From Bacteroidota bacterium (GTDB lineage Bacteria > Bacteroidota > Bacteroidia > Chitinophagales > Saprospiraceae): a stretch of DNA of 14,890 nt. Position 1 is the first letter of the stretch, and each line of letters opens with the position of its first letter. The stretch spans positions 1 to 14,890 of the forward strand of contig JAKQGD010000454.1 in NCBI GenBank assembly GCA_029573365.1, given 5' to 3'. Positions 7,909-14,495 of this stretch are shown here, one piece after another. A model generated the notes under the pieces. That model did not search any database. It saw only the letters and a program-made list of their open reading frames with translations, and had not been told where the DNA came from. Both the position numbers and the translations under genes were made by a program.

Positions 7909-9282
7909 TTATTTTGTATAGGTTATAATAAGTTTCATAGGGTTGGTGCTGTGTTTTGCACCACACACGGCCATACGAAACGGGGTTTCAGCTTCGGGGA
8001 TGATGGCAAGCTGAATATCAGTACTCAATGTGGTGTCAGCTATCATCCTTTTAACATGGTTAGTAATGTTAAGTTTGTATTTGTTTCGTCCTGAGGAACT
8101 GTTAAGCTGTCCACCAATGATGGAATACAGACTCCCTGTCGTCGTGAGTGACTGGCTGATGTCGCTGATAAACAATTGCCTGCCATTTTTATCAAAATAT
8201 CTTGCTGCAAGATAGGGTGTCAGTTTGTAGTTGGAGCCGGGTTCATTTAGTATGGCTACCGTCACATCCAGTTCTGCCTTGTTTATTTTGGCTAAATCAA
8301 GTTTTCTGACCTGCGAAAGGTCCACCACCGTCCTGGTACCGCCCAGTGACTGTACAAAGGCTATACTGTCACCCAGGGTGGGATTGTTGATAAACGTTTC
8401 GACGATGGATCCGCTCCGGTCCTGCACCACCCGGTTTATGGTGGCTGCCCCCAGTTCGTAGGTGTATGTTTTTCTTTGCGTGGTGTCTGCTGAGGCCACG
8501 TTGTAATACATGATCAACTTGTTGGAGGTAGTGTTTAACATGGCATTGTCAGACAGATCGAGGCCATACAGGAAGGATTTGCCTTCGGGAGACTCCGAAG
8601 TAATCTTGAAGCCTTTAAGAAAATCACCAAACAACGTGTCGTTTTTGGCTGCTTCAAAGTTTTCGATCAGTGACTTGCCAAAATCGTCGTTTAGCCTTAT
8701 CCTAAGCTGCGGCAGGAGCTTTTCTGATTTTCGGGTTATGTGATTTGTCACCGTGACCGAATCCTTAGGTCTGACTGTAGTAGTACGTGATCCGACAGGG
8801 TCCGGAAAAACTGCCAATGTGGTATCAGAATAAAAGGTGTCTTTCCACATATACTTTTCGTCCAGCCGGTAGACATCTATTTTTTGCAAAGCCGTTGATG
8901 CAGCGTACGTACCCAGTGTATCATAGGTAAGTACAAGTACCAGTGAATCAAATTTGAGAGCTGATTCCTTACCGTAGTCCGGAAACAAGCCTGTTCGCAT
9001 CTGGCAGTTAATAAAAAGTTCCGCTTTTGTTTTTCCGTAAAGGTTATCAGACATACTTCCCAGATAGTAGATAACGGGGTCCAGAGATGGGTCGTGAGTG
9101 ATAAATCTGCCCGCAGGGACTGTATAGGTTTTAAGTCTGGTGCTATCCAGAATACCGAGTTCAATTCTGTTGTCATCCAGCAAGTCGTTTCCTACGGTGA
9201 TTGGATCCTGGCAGGATAATACTGCTAGCAACAACACAAACGATAACAAACCGTAGAATCGGAATGCAAAACTTCCTTTCAT
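7909..9282 (-). CDS. DUF4270 family lipoprotein
   Basis: A 457-residue exported protein of the DUF4270 family, found almost only in Bacteroidota and without a known activity. From the chosen ATG (9282), residues 1-23 form a hydrophobic signal (FYGLLSFVLLLAVLS) ending at Cys24, followed by QDPITVGNDLL, the usual start of the mature family. It is therefore likely lipidated and placed in the outer membrane. The body is beta-rich, with repeated motifs such as LKFDSLVLVLTYD, and ends in FRMAVCGAKHSTNPMKLIITYTK. An earlier in-frame ATG at 9333 would add 17 residues before the signal and overlap the upstream gene, so I prefer 9282, 13 bases after that gene's stop. It is followed by glmS after 9 bases. 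A role in envelope assembly or glycan handling is inference from context only. Confidence 0.88.
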   Translation of the reverse strand: MKGSFAFRFYGLLSFVLLLAVLSCQDPITVGNDLLDDNRIELGILDSTRLKTYTVPAGRFITHDPSLDPVIYYLGSMSDNLYGKTKAELFINCQMRTGLFPDYGKESALKFDSLVLVLTYDTLGTYAASTALQKIDVYRLDEKYMWKDTFYSDTTLAVFPDPVGSRTTTVRPKDSVTVTNHITRKSEKLLPQLRIRLNDDFGKSLIENFEAAKNDTLFGDFLKGFKITSESPEGKSFLYGLDLSDNAMLNTTSNKLIMYYNVASADTTQRKTYTYELGAATINRVVQDRSGSIVETFINNPTLGDSIAFVQSLGGTRTVVDLSQVRKLDLAKINKAELDVTVAILNEPGSNYKLTPYLAARYFDKNGRQLFISDISQSLTTTGSLYSIIGGQLNSSSGRNKYKLNITNHVKRMIADTTLSTDIQLAIIPEAETPFRMAVCGAKHSTNPMKLIITYTK

Positions 9283-9295
9283 AACAAATCCGGGT

Positions 9296-10114
9296 TTATG
9301 CCTCTTGTTCAAGAAGTGTTTTGTAAAAATCAATTGTCTCGGAAGCCATCTGATCTACCTGTTCGTGTCCCAACTGAAACGGCAGATTCAGAGCTTCTCC
9401 ATATTCCTTAACGAGTGAATTTGTTATTTCGCTTCCTGAAACGATGGCATCAGCGTATTTTATTGCCCCAAGGTCGAGATTAATATGGTGATTTTGTCTG
9501 AAAACATCCAAATCATTCACGTCCAGGTCGTTAATGGCAGCTATATTTAGAAAACGGTCATCAAATGACTGGCTCAGCTGATTGTTGTAGAGGCTGTATA
9601 TGATTTTGGCATCCGAAAAAACAGGATCGTTTTTGTAGGCCTTTTTCATGTACAATGGAATAAGGCTGGTGATTTCGCCATGAAGATGCACTATATCAGG
9701 TGACCACCCAAACTTCTTTACAGTTTCCATTACGCCTTTACAAAAGAACACCAATCTTTCCTGGTTGTCGTTAAACAGTATTTTTTCGCTGTCGTCAAAT
9801 ACGGCTTTTCTTTTAAAAAACTCTTCGTTGTCCAGAAAATATACCTGGAGCCTTGCTCCGGGCAGGGTTGCTACCTTGATGATCAGCGGGTAATCTTCGT
9901 CATCAACGATGATATTCATACCAGAGAGCCTCACAACCTCATGCAGCCGGTGCCTGCGTTCGTTGATGGTACCAAACTTGGGCATGAGCACTCGTAGCTC
10001 AAAACCGTCATTGGATGCATACTGCGGAATCTTTCTTGCCAGGTCCGAAAGAAAAGACATATCGGTATATGGATCGAGTTCCTGGGTGACAAAGAGGACT
10101 TTCTTTTTACTCAT
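9296..10114 (-). CDS. Glycogen/starch synthase N-terminal-domain-like protein (GT5-like, short)
   Basis: A 272-residue protein resembling the N-terminal Rossmann half of glycogen synthases (GT5): KKKVLFVTQELDPY at the start, LRVLMPKFG, then IVHLHGE (141-147, where the family has VH-x-HDW), and KYADAIVSGSEITNSLV (219-235). Two features differ from active synthases. The ADP-glucose lysine motif (K-x-GGL) is replaced by TDMSFLSDL, and the whole C-terminal GT-B domain is absent (272 versus about 480 residues). It is therefore probably not a working glycogen synthase alone; it may bind a sugar nucleotide or act as a partner. The start at 10114 (MSKKKVLFV) is preferred over 10150 because a -7 promoter box lies at 10148-10155. 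It is the first gene of the run leading to DUF4270, glmS and DUF4290, an order I recall from other Bacteroidota. Confidence 0.82.
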   Translation of the reverse strand: MSKKKVLFVTQELDPYTDMSFLSDLARKIPQYASNDGFELRVLMPKFGTINERRHRLHEVVRLSGMNIIVDDEDYPLIIKVATLPGARLQVYFLDNEEFFKRKAVFDDSEKILFNDNQERLVFFCKGVMETVKKFGWSPDIVHLHGEITSLIPLYMKKAYKNDPVFSDAKIIYSLYNNQLSQSFDDRFLNIAAINDLDVNDLDVFRQNHHINLDLGAIKYADAIVSGSEITNSLVKEYGEALNLPFQLGHEQVDQMASETIDFYKTLLEQEA

Positions 10115-10147
10115 CTGGGAGTTATAGAAAAATTTAAAAAATGAGTG

Positions 10148-10155
10148 CAAAGATA
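10148..10155 (-). promoter_or_regulatory. -7 promoter box for the GT5-like/DUF4270/glmS/DUF4290 operon
   Basis: The minus strand reads TATCTTTG, an exact TAnnTTTG match. The -33 region is weak (no TTG about 20 bases upstream). Transcription would start near 10140-10143, leaving a leader of about 28 bases before the ATG at 10114. This is the reason for not using the earlier ATG at 10150. Confidence 0.45.
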
Positions 10156-10261
10156 ATACTAATTTTTCTATAAACTCATCATTTTGAGGAGATAAAAGTT
10201 ATCAAAAGCCCAAAAGCTCTGAATTCATACAGCTGCCAATCGGGGTTGTTTGGTTGTTTAT

Positions 10262-11518
10262 TTAAGATATCTCAGCCATAATCTGAGCACAGATGATGGC
10301 TCCATAGGTACCCAGAGCGTATCCGAGCACGGCCATAATTACGCCTACAGGAGCGAGTACCGGACTAAAGGCAGAGGCAACTACAGGAGCTGATGCAGCA
10401 CCTCCGATATTGGCCTGGCTACCCACCGCTAAATAAAAGAAAGGTGCCTTTATAAATCTGGCCACCAGTATCATCACCATTGCATGGGTAAGCATCCAGA
10501 TCAGGCCTAATAGGAAAAGTCCGGGATTCGAAAGCACCTCCCCGAGGTTCATTTTCATGCCAATGGTAGCCACCAGGATATAGATAAATACAGACCCCCA
10601 CTTAGAGGCTCCCATATCTTCCAGATGCCTGGCCGGTGTAAATGACAAGGCAAGGCCTACTGTGGTAGCAAACACCACAATCCAGAAAAATCCACTATTA
10701 AGGGCACTCAGCCTGTTAGCAATAAGCCAGTCCTTGTACACTTCCATCAGTGGCACAACCTTATCAGCAAGGAAATGAGAAAGACCCACACCGGCAAATG
10801 TGATACCCATCATCATGATGAGCCCGGCTGTTGAAGGCAGCTTTTCTCTTCCTGCCCGCAGAGATTCAATTTTTGATTTGAGCCTGTTGAGCGATGAGGC
10901 ATCGGCTTTTAAAAACTTGTCCATTCTGTCTGATATACCGGCACCGTATAACAGGCAGCCCATCCATATGTTGGCTACAATGACATCAACTACCAGCATG
11001 GTGCCAAAAAGATTGTCCGGCACCTGATATATTTCCTTCATCGCAGTCTGGTTTGCACTGCCTCCTATCCAGCTGCCGGCTATGGTAGACATGCCTTTCC
11101 AGAGCAGGTCTGGGTCTACAGGAATGATGTCTGGAAAAAGATACCTTGCAGACAGATACGCCACTGGTCCTCCTATCACGACGCCCGCAGTACCTGCCAG
11201 AAACATGATCAGAGATTTGGAGCCAAGGCTCATGAGCCCCTTAAAATCGATGCTCAGACATAAAAGGATAAGGCTGGCAGGCAAGAGGTAATTTGTAGAA
11301 ACTTTGTACAAACCTGACATGTCACCTGAAATCAGTCCCAGGGGCCAGTTAAAGAGGGCAGGAATAAAATAACAAAGCAACAAAGAAGGCACCACCCTGT
11401 AAAACTTATACCAGAATCCTTTGTCAATAGATGATGTGTAGAATATGGCTGAGAGGATCAGCATAAGTATGCCCAGAACGACGGCGTCATTGGTTATGTA
11501 GGGGACCTGGTGGTTCAT
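10262..11518 (-). CDS. DUF819 family integral membrane protein
   Basis: A 418-residue polytopic inner-membrane protein with roughly ten hydrophobic helices. The DUF819 (YjcL-like) hallmarks are GSWIGGSANQTA (148-159) and SQANIGGAASAPVVA (367-381), two Gly/Ala-rich re-entrant-like segments in the two halves, consistent with an internally duplicated transporter fold. A charged cytoplasmic loop (about 196-226, KFLKADASSLNRLKSKIESL) separates the halves. The family is thought to transport small solutes, but I know of no firm substrate. An ATG at 11590 would give 24 more residues, but it lies inside the terminator of the upstream gene and before the promoter box, so 11518 (MNHQVPYITNDAVV) is the supported start. 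It appears to be transcribed alone. Confidence 0.88.
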   Translation of the reverse strand: MNHQVPYITNDAVVLGILMLILSAIFYTSSIDKGFWYKFYRVVPSLLLCYFIPALFNWPLGLISGDMSGLYKVSTNYLLPASLILLCLSIDFKGLMSLGSKSLIMFLAGTAGVVIGGPVAYLSARYLFPDIIPVDPDLLWKGMSTIAGSWIGGSANQTAMKEIYQVPDNLFGTMLVVDVIVANIWMGCLLYGAGISDRMDKFLKADASSLNRLKSKIESLRAGREKLPSTAGLIMMMGITFAGVGLSHFLADKVVPLMEVYKDWLIANRLSALNSGFFWIVVFATTVGLALSFTPARHLEDMGASKWGSVFIYILVATIGMKMNLGEVLSNPGLFLLGLIWMLTHAMVMILVARFIKAPFFYLAVGSQANIGGAASAPVVASAFSPVLAPVGVIMAVLGYALGTYGAIICAQIMAEIS

Positions 11519-11533
11519 GGTACTGTATTGGCC

Positions 11534-11565
11534 GAAAAATAGGCTGTTTTTCTCGTTATTCCAAA
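11534..11565 (-). promoter_or_regulatory. Candidate promoter for the DUF819 gene
   Basis: On the minus strand, TTTG at 11565-11562 is followed after 20 bases by TATTTTTC at 11541-11534, one base off TAnnTTTG. It lies just after the preceding operon's terminator and gives a leader of roughly 10 bases to the ATG at 11518. Confidence 0.45.
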
Positions 11566-11576
11566 GGGAGTTAAAC

Positions 11577-11611
11577 AAAAAGCCTGTCAAACTTTCGTGA
11601 GACAGGCTTTT
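11577..11611 (-). terminator. Strong intrinsic terminator of the sigma factor/MscS/outer-membrane protein operon
   Basis: On the minus strand, AAAAGCCTGTC (11611-11601) pairs perfectly with GACAGGCTTTT (11588-11578), an 11-bp stem with a 12-base loop. A T-rich run (TTTTTGTTT) overlaps the stem's end. It begins 30 bases after the stop of the outer-membrane protein gene and overlaps the upstream extension of the DUF819 frame. Confidence 0.85.
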
Positions 11612-11641
11612 GTATGTAAATAACTGAGAAAAAATTCAGAA

Positions 11642-12541
11642 TCAGAGCTTGTAGCTGAGTCCTACTGTATAATAATTCTGCAGTTTATCAAGAACCTCCT
11701 GGTCACTCATCCTGAGTGCAAATTCCAATCCAACACCTACACCTTTCCAAACATTGAAACCAAGCCAGTTGGTCCATGTACCATTGTGGAGAGAAGGAGT
11801 GTTGTTTTTGTAAGAGTAAAAGCCGGTAAGGTTTGTACGCCAGTTTACGCCTTTTACGATCTCAGTATTGTAATCACCTACAATCTTGCAACCCAGCGAA
11901 GGAGTAAACTTGCTGTTGTCTTTAGCAAAAATGAAATTGTAGTTGAGCGGGTGGAATACAATAATCATATTTTTCATCGGAGTATAGGTCAATCCCACAC
12001 CAAGGTCAAGATAACCGGGATTGTTGAAATTTTTAATAACGGATGTTCTGTATTCTCCCAGGGTGGAAGCAGCCAGCTTTTTAGTGATGTTGTATCCAAA
12101 GAGGGAAGTTACATTTAGCACATCTGCTACTGGCTCAAACTTGGCATCAGAGTCTGGAGTGAGCTTAAGTTTCTGCCAGCCCAGGTTAAGGCTTCCTGCG
12201 TTACGCCAGAAGTATTTGTCAGCGATGTTATTAGCGAAAGCATTAAAACTGCCCAGAATGGTTGTTGCTCTTGAATCCTTTAGATTCCCGGCAGAAAACC
12301 ACTGATTCCTGCCTGTAATATTGGCACCCAAAGTACCGAAGGCACCCTTGTACCATCCCGGATAACCTGAAATTTTTGTATTTACGGCGTCTATTTCAGA
12401 CTTGATGGCGTCGACCTGTGCCTGTATTGGAGCGGCTTTACCTTCGAGGTCAGCCTTTTGCTTTTTCAGTTCGTCAAGGGTCTGTCCAAAAGCAACCCCA
12501 CTAAAAACTATTGCGATAACTAAAGTAAAAAATTGTTTCAT
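11642..12541 (-). CDS. DUF3078-like outer-membrane beta-barrel protein with N-terminal coiled coil
   Basis: A 299-residue exported protein. Residues 1-19 are a signal peptide (MKQFFTLVIAIVFSGVAFG). Residues about 21-58 form a charged heptad-like coiled coil (LDELKKQKADLEGK, then IKSEIDAVNTKI). The rest is beta-rich, with alternating aromatic and polar residues and a terminal strand YYTVGLSYKL ending in hydrophobic Leu, typical of an outer-membrane barrel. The NITGRNQWFSAGNLKDS segment and the KLAASTLGEYRTS region resemble DUF3078 proteins of Bacteroidota; that family call is moderate. A coiled coil before a barrel could tether or trimerise the protein against peptidoglycan, but this is inference. 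It follows the MscS-type gene by 34 bases with no clear promoter of its own and is followed by a strong terminator, so it is probably the last gene of the sigma factor operon. Confidence 0.72.
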   Translation of the reverse strand: MKQFFTLVIAIVFSGVAFGQTLDELKKQKADLEGKAAPIQAQVDAIKSEIDAVNTKISGYPGWYKGAFGTLGANITGRNQWFSAGNLKDSRATTILGSFNAFANNIADKYFWRNAGSLNLGWQKLKLTPDSDAKFEPVADVLNVTSLFGYNITKKLAASTLGEYRTSVIKNFNNPGYLDLGVGLTYTPMKNMIIVFHPLNYNFIFAKDNSKFTPSLGCKIVGDYNTEIVKGVNWRTNLTGFYSYKNNTPSLHNGTWTNWLGFNVWKGVGVGLEFALRMSDQEVLDKLQNYYTVGLSYKL

Positions 12542-12575
12542 AAAATTGATTGATTTGAATTAAAAATAATATTTG

Positions 12576-13409
12576 TCAATGATGAATTTCTATGTTGTCC
12601 TGAAGGATTTTATTCAAGGGTACTATCACCTCCTTGTTGTCAGTCGAAACGGTCACTGATGACTTGTCAAGGTTGGTTATTTTTCCTGTGACGTTGTTTA
12701 TGGTCACTTTGTCACCAATTTTTAACTTATCTTTTGTATAATAAGAAGCCAGGAAGCTTGCCACAAGATCTTTGGATGCAAAACCATAGCCAATGGAAAA
12801 AGCAAAAACACCACCTGCGATGATGATGGAAATGTTCTGGGCAAAAAACTCTGTATTGATTTTTGCCTGAGAAAGGGCCACAATTATTATGTTGACAAAG
12901 ATGAAATAAAAGACGAAGGAAGCAATAATATTGGCAGATGGCATGCCCAGCGATTTACATGCAGAATACACAACATTTTTAAGTGTATCGGCCAGAAGAA
13001 GGCCCCCCATTAATATAATAAAGGCCGCTATCAGGTTGGGAACAAATTTGATGAAGTCCTTGATCAGTTCGGCAAGAACCGGCATATCCAGGGCTCCTAT
13101 GGCTGCCATAGCAAACACCAGCATGATTATGAAATATACCGTCTTTCCGGCCAGCTGGCTCAGTTTGATGTCTATATTGTTTTTAGAAAGAATATCTATT
13201 TGATTAATTTTCTGACCCAGGTTGTCAAAATTGAGGTTTTTAAGGGTCCGGGTGATGATTTTTTTTACAATGCTGGCCAAAATCATACCTATCAGCAGGA
13301 TGATAATGGCCGTGATAAACTTAGGAATAGCAGATACCATACCCAGGAGCATTTCTCTGAGGGCATTAAGAATGTCCTGGCTAAACATTAGTGAAAACTT
13401 AAAAAACAT
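12576..13409 (-). CDS. MscS-family small-conductance mechanosensitive ion channel
   Basis: A 277-residue inner-membrane channel that should open under membrane tension to release solutes on hypo-osmotic shock. Hydrophobic helices lie near 26-48, 91-107, 122-140, 160-180 and 191-209. The pore-lining/TM3 region is GYGFASKDLVASFLASYY (207-224), followed by the MscS beta domain (KLKIGDKVTINNVTGKI, then VTVSTDNKEVIVPLNKIL). It ends just after the beta domain, so the alpha/beta vestibule of E. coli MscS is missing. The N-terminal helices resemble the conserved TM-helix repeat seen in such short homologues. The ATG at 13409 is four bases after the stop of the preceding small gene; the ATG at 13388 (MFSQDILNAL) is an alternative start. 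It sits in an operon with an ECF sigma factor. Confidence 0.9.
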   Translation of the reverse strand: MFFKFSLMFSQDILNALREMLLGMVSAIPKFITAIIILLIGMILASIVKKIITRTLKNLNFDNLGQKINQIDILSKNNIDIKLSQLAGKTVYFIIMLVFAMAAIGALDMPVLAELIKDFIKFVPNLIAAFIILMGGLLLADTLKNVVYSACKSLGMPSANIIASFVFYFIFVNIIIVALSQAKINTEFFAQNISIIIAGGVFAFSIGYGFASKDLVASFLASYYTKDKLKIGDKVTINNVTGKITNLDKSSVTVSTDNKEVIVPLNKILQDNIEIHH

Positions 13410-13413
13410 AAGA

Positions 13414-13635
13414 CTATTCTTTTTCTGATTGGTTATTATTTTTTTTGGGCACTTCGTTTTCTCCGGCCATAGACTTCAGCACTTCGCCCACTTTGGGCAG
13501 ATAGAGTTCCAGCAAAGTGGAAATAAACCCGAAAAAACCGATGTTGGCATTCACCTTCTTTTTTGTCTCTTCATCTCCTGATCCTCGTTCGCTGATTATC
13601 TTGTCTTCGAGCTCTTTAAAATTGTTAACCGCCAT
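13414..13635 (-). CDS. Hypothetical small protein (73 aa) between sigma factor and MscS genes
   Basis: I do not recognise a family. The protein has a charged N-terminus (FKELEDKIISERGSGDEETKKK), one amphipathic or weakly hydrophobic segment (about 29-51, ANIGFFGFISTLLELYLPKV) and a hydrophilic Asn/Lys/Glu-rich tail (VPKKNNNQSEKE). It is tightly packed: 9 bases after the sigma factor stop and 4 bases before the MscS start, which supports a real gene. The segment could be a membrane-associated helix. In this position an anti-sigma or sigma-partner role is conceivable, but nothing in the sequence shows it. No SD motif is obvious. Confidence 0.65.
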   Translation of the reverse strand: MAVNNFKELEDKIISERGSGDEETKKKVNANIGFFGFISTLLELYLPKVGEVLKSMAGENEVPKKNNNQSEKE

Positions 13636-13644
13636 AAAATGTAT

Positions 13645-14199
13645 TTACGATACCTGTTCATTATAAATTTCCCTGTAAATTTTAAGGAATTTCTCCTTGG
13701 CTCTAAGGATTTTCATTTTGATGGCACTTTCTGTCTTGTTAAGCATATCGCAGATTTCCCTAATGGAAAGGTCATCCTGATACTTCATCATCAGGATGCT
13801 TTTGTCTTCGGCACTCATATGATTGAGTATAACCCGCAACCTCGAAATATTGGTTTCAAGGATCTCTGCATCATGGAGGTTGTCATCTTCGGTGTCGATC
13901 CTCGAAAAATCGTTGACCGCCACTTCCATGTCCTTTTTTTCCCTCCGGATCATGTCAATGCAGTAGTTGTAGGTAATGGAATAGATCCAGGTCGAAAACT
14001 TGGACTTTCCGGTAAACCTCGACAAGCTCAACAGAATTTTGACAAAAATTTCCTGAGTGGCATCTTCTGCCGCCTCATTGTCCTTGAGCATTGATATACA
14101 TTTTGCATACACCTTATTGGTATATCTGTCGTATATCAGATTGAAATAATTGACATTTTGGGTTCTGAGGTATTGTTCAACTGCTTCTTCATCACTCAT
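13645..14199 (-). CDS. ECF-type RNA polymerase sigma factor
   Basis: A 184-residue sigma-70 family factor of the extracytoplasmic-function type. It has only regions 2 and 4: region 2 at about 21-88 (NLIYDRYTNKVYAKCISML, then EDATQEIFVKILLSL and FSTWIYSITYNYCIDMIRR), and region 4 at about 120-172 with a helix-turn-helix (DLSIREICDMLNKTESAIKM). It should direct RNA polymerase to a small regulon, probably envelope related given its neighbours. The ATG at 14199 (MSDEEAVEQYLRTQ) gives the usual family start; an ATG at 14250 would add 17 residues that look unlike the family. No canonical anti-sigma factor gene follows; instead come a 73-residue protein, an MscS channel and an outer-membrane protein, with a protease gene transcribed divergently. 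Confidence 0.93.
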   Translation of the reverse strand: MSDEEAVEQYLRTQNVNYFNLIYDRYTNKVYAKCISMLKDNEAAEDATQEIFVKILLSLSRFTGKSKFSTWIYSITYNYCIDMIRREKKDMEVAVNDFSRIDTEDDNLHDAEILETNISRLRVILNHMSAEDKSILMMKYQDDLSIREICDMLNKTESAIKMKILRAKEKFLKIYREIYNEQVS

Positions 14200-14320
14200 C
14201 GTTTTATACGACGAGCTGACTATTGTAGGGTTAAGTAGGTTTATAATCAATTTAATGCCATTTATTTATAATTATGGATTAAAATGGCCCTTATGACGCT
14301 TGATGACCATAAAAGTTACG

Positions 14321-14328
14321 CAAAATTA
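14321..14328 (-). promoter_or_regulatory. Possible -7 box for the sigma factor operon
   Basis: The minus strand reads TAATTTTG, an exact TAnnTTTG match, but no TTG lies about 20 bases upstream. It would give a leader of about 115 bases to the ATG at 14199. In AT-rich DNA this could be chance. Confidence 0.3.
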
Positions 14329-14332
14329 TAAG

Positions 14333-14348
14333 TATTATGGTATTATGG
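14333..14348. repeat. Tandem direct repeat TATTATGG x2
   Basis: Two perfect adjacent copies of the 8-mer TATTATGG lie immediately upstream of the possible -7 box of the sigma factor operon. This could be an operator-like site or simple AT-rich duplication. Confidence 0.6.
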
Positions 14349-14495
14349 TAGAATTGGCCCTGATTTTTATTAACCAAATGCCGGAAAACTGTCTTTTATG
14401 CTATTCGGATTTTTGCTGTTAAGATTGTGTTAAAAGAGGTTGGCCATATAACCGAAAAAATTATTTGGTCGTTATAAGTTGAAATTCAGAAACCT

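Larger units (their letters stand above)
14200..14495. other. Divergent intergenic region between the sigma factor and HtrA-like genes
   Basis: About 296 bases, AT-rich, with no credible gene. It holds a possible -7 box for the sigma factor operon (14321-14328), a tandem TATTATGG repeat (14333-14348) and a small inverted repeat, TTATG/CATAA (14291-14312). For the protease gene I find no convincing TAnnTTTG box; TTG at 14440-14442 with ATTATTTG at 14460-14467 is a poor fit in both sequence and spacing. The two divergent genes could share regulation here. Confidence 0.6.

Noticed and set aside
6973..8094. Long plus-strand open frame (373 codons) opposite glmS and the end of the DUF4270 gene
   Set aside because: It is antisense to clear genes with full family matches. 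Its translation looks like no family and is rich in Cys, Phe, Tyr and Val, as expected of a shadow frame.
10156..10261. Terminator for the DUF819 gene (AGAGC/GCTTT hairpin near 10208-10228, GATAA/TTATC at 10191-10203)
   Set aside because: The stems are only 5 bp, one with a wobble, and lack a solid T-run, so there is too little to call.
14440..14467. Promoter for the HtrA-like gene (TTG then ATTATTTG)
   Set aside because: The -7 box is off consensus and the 17-base spacer is too short for this promoter class.
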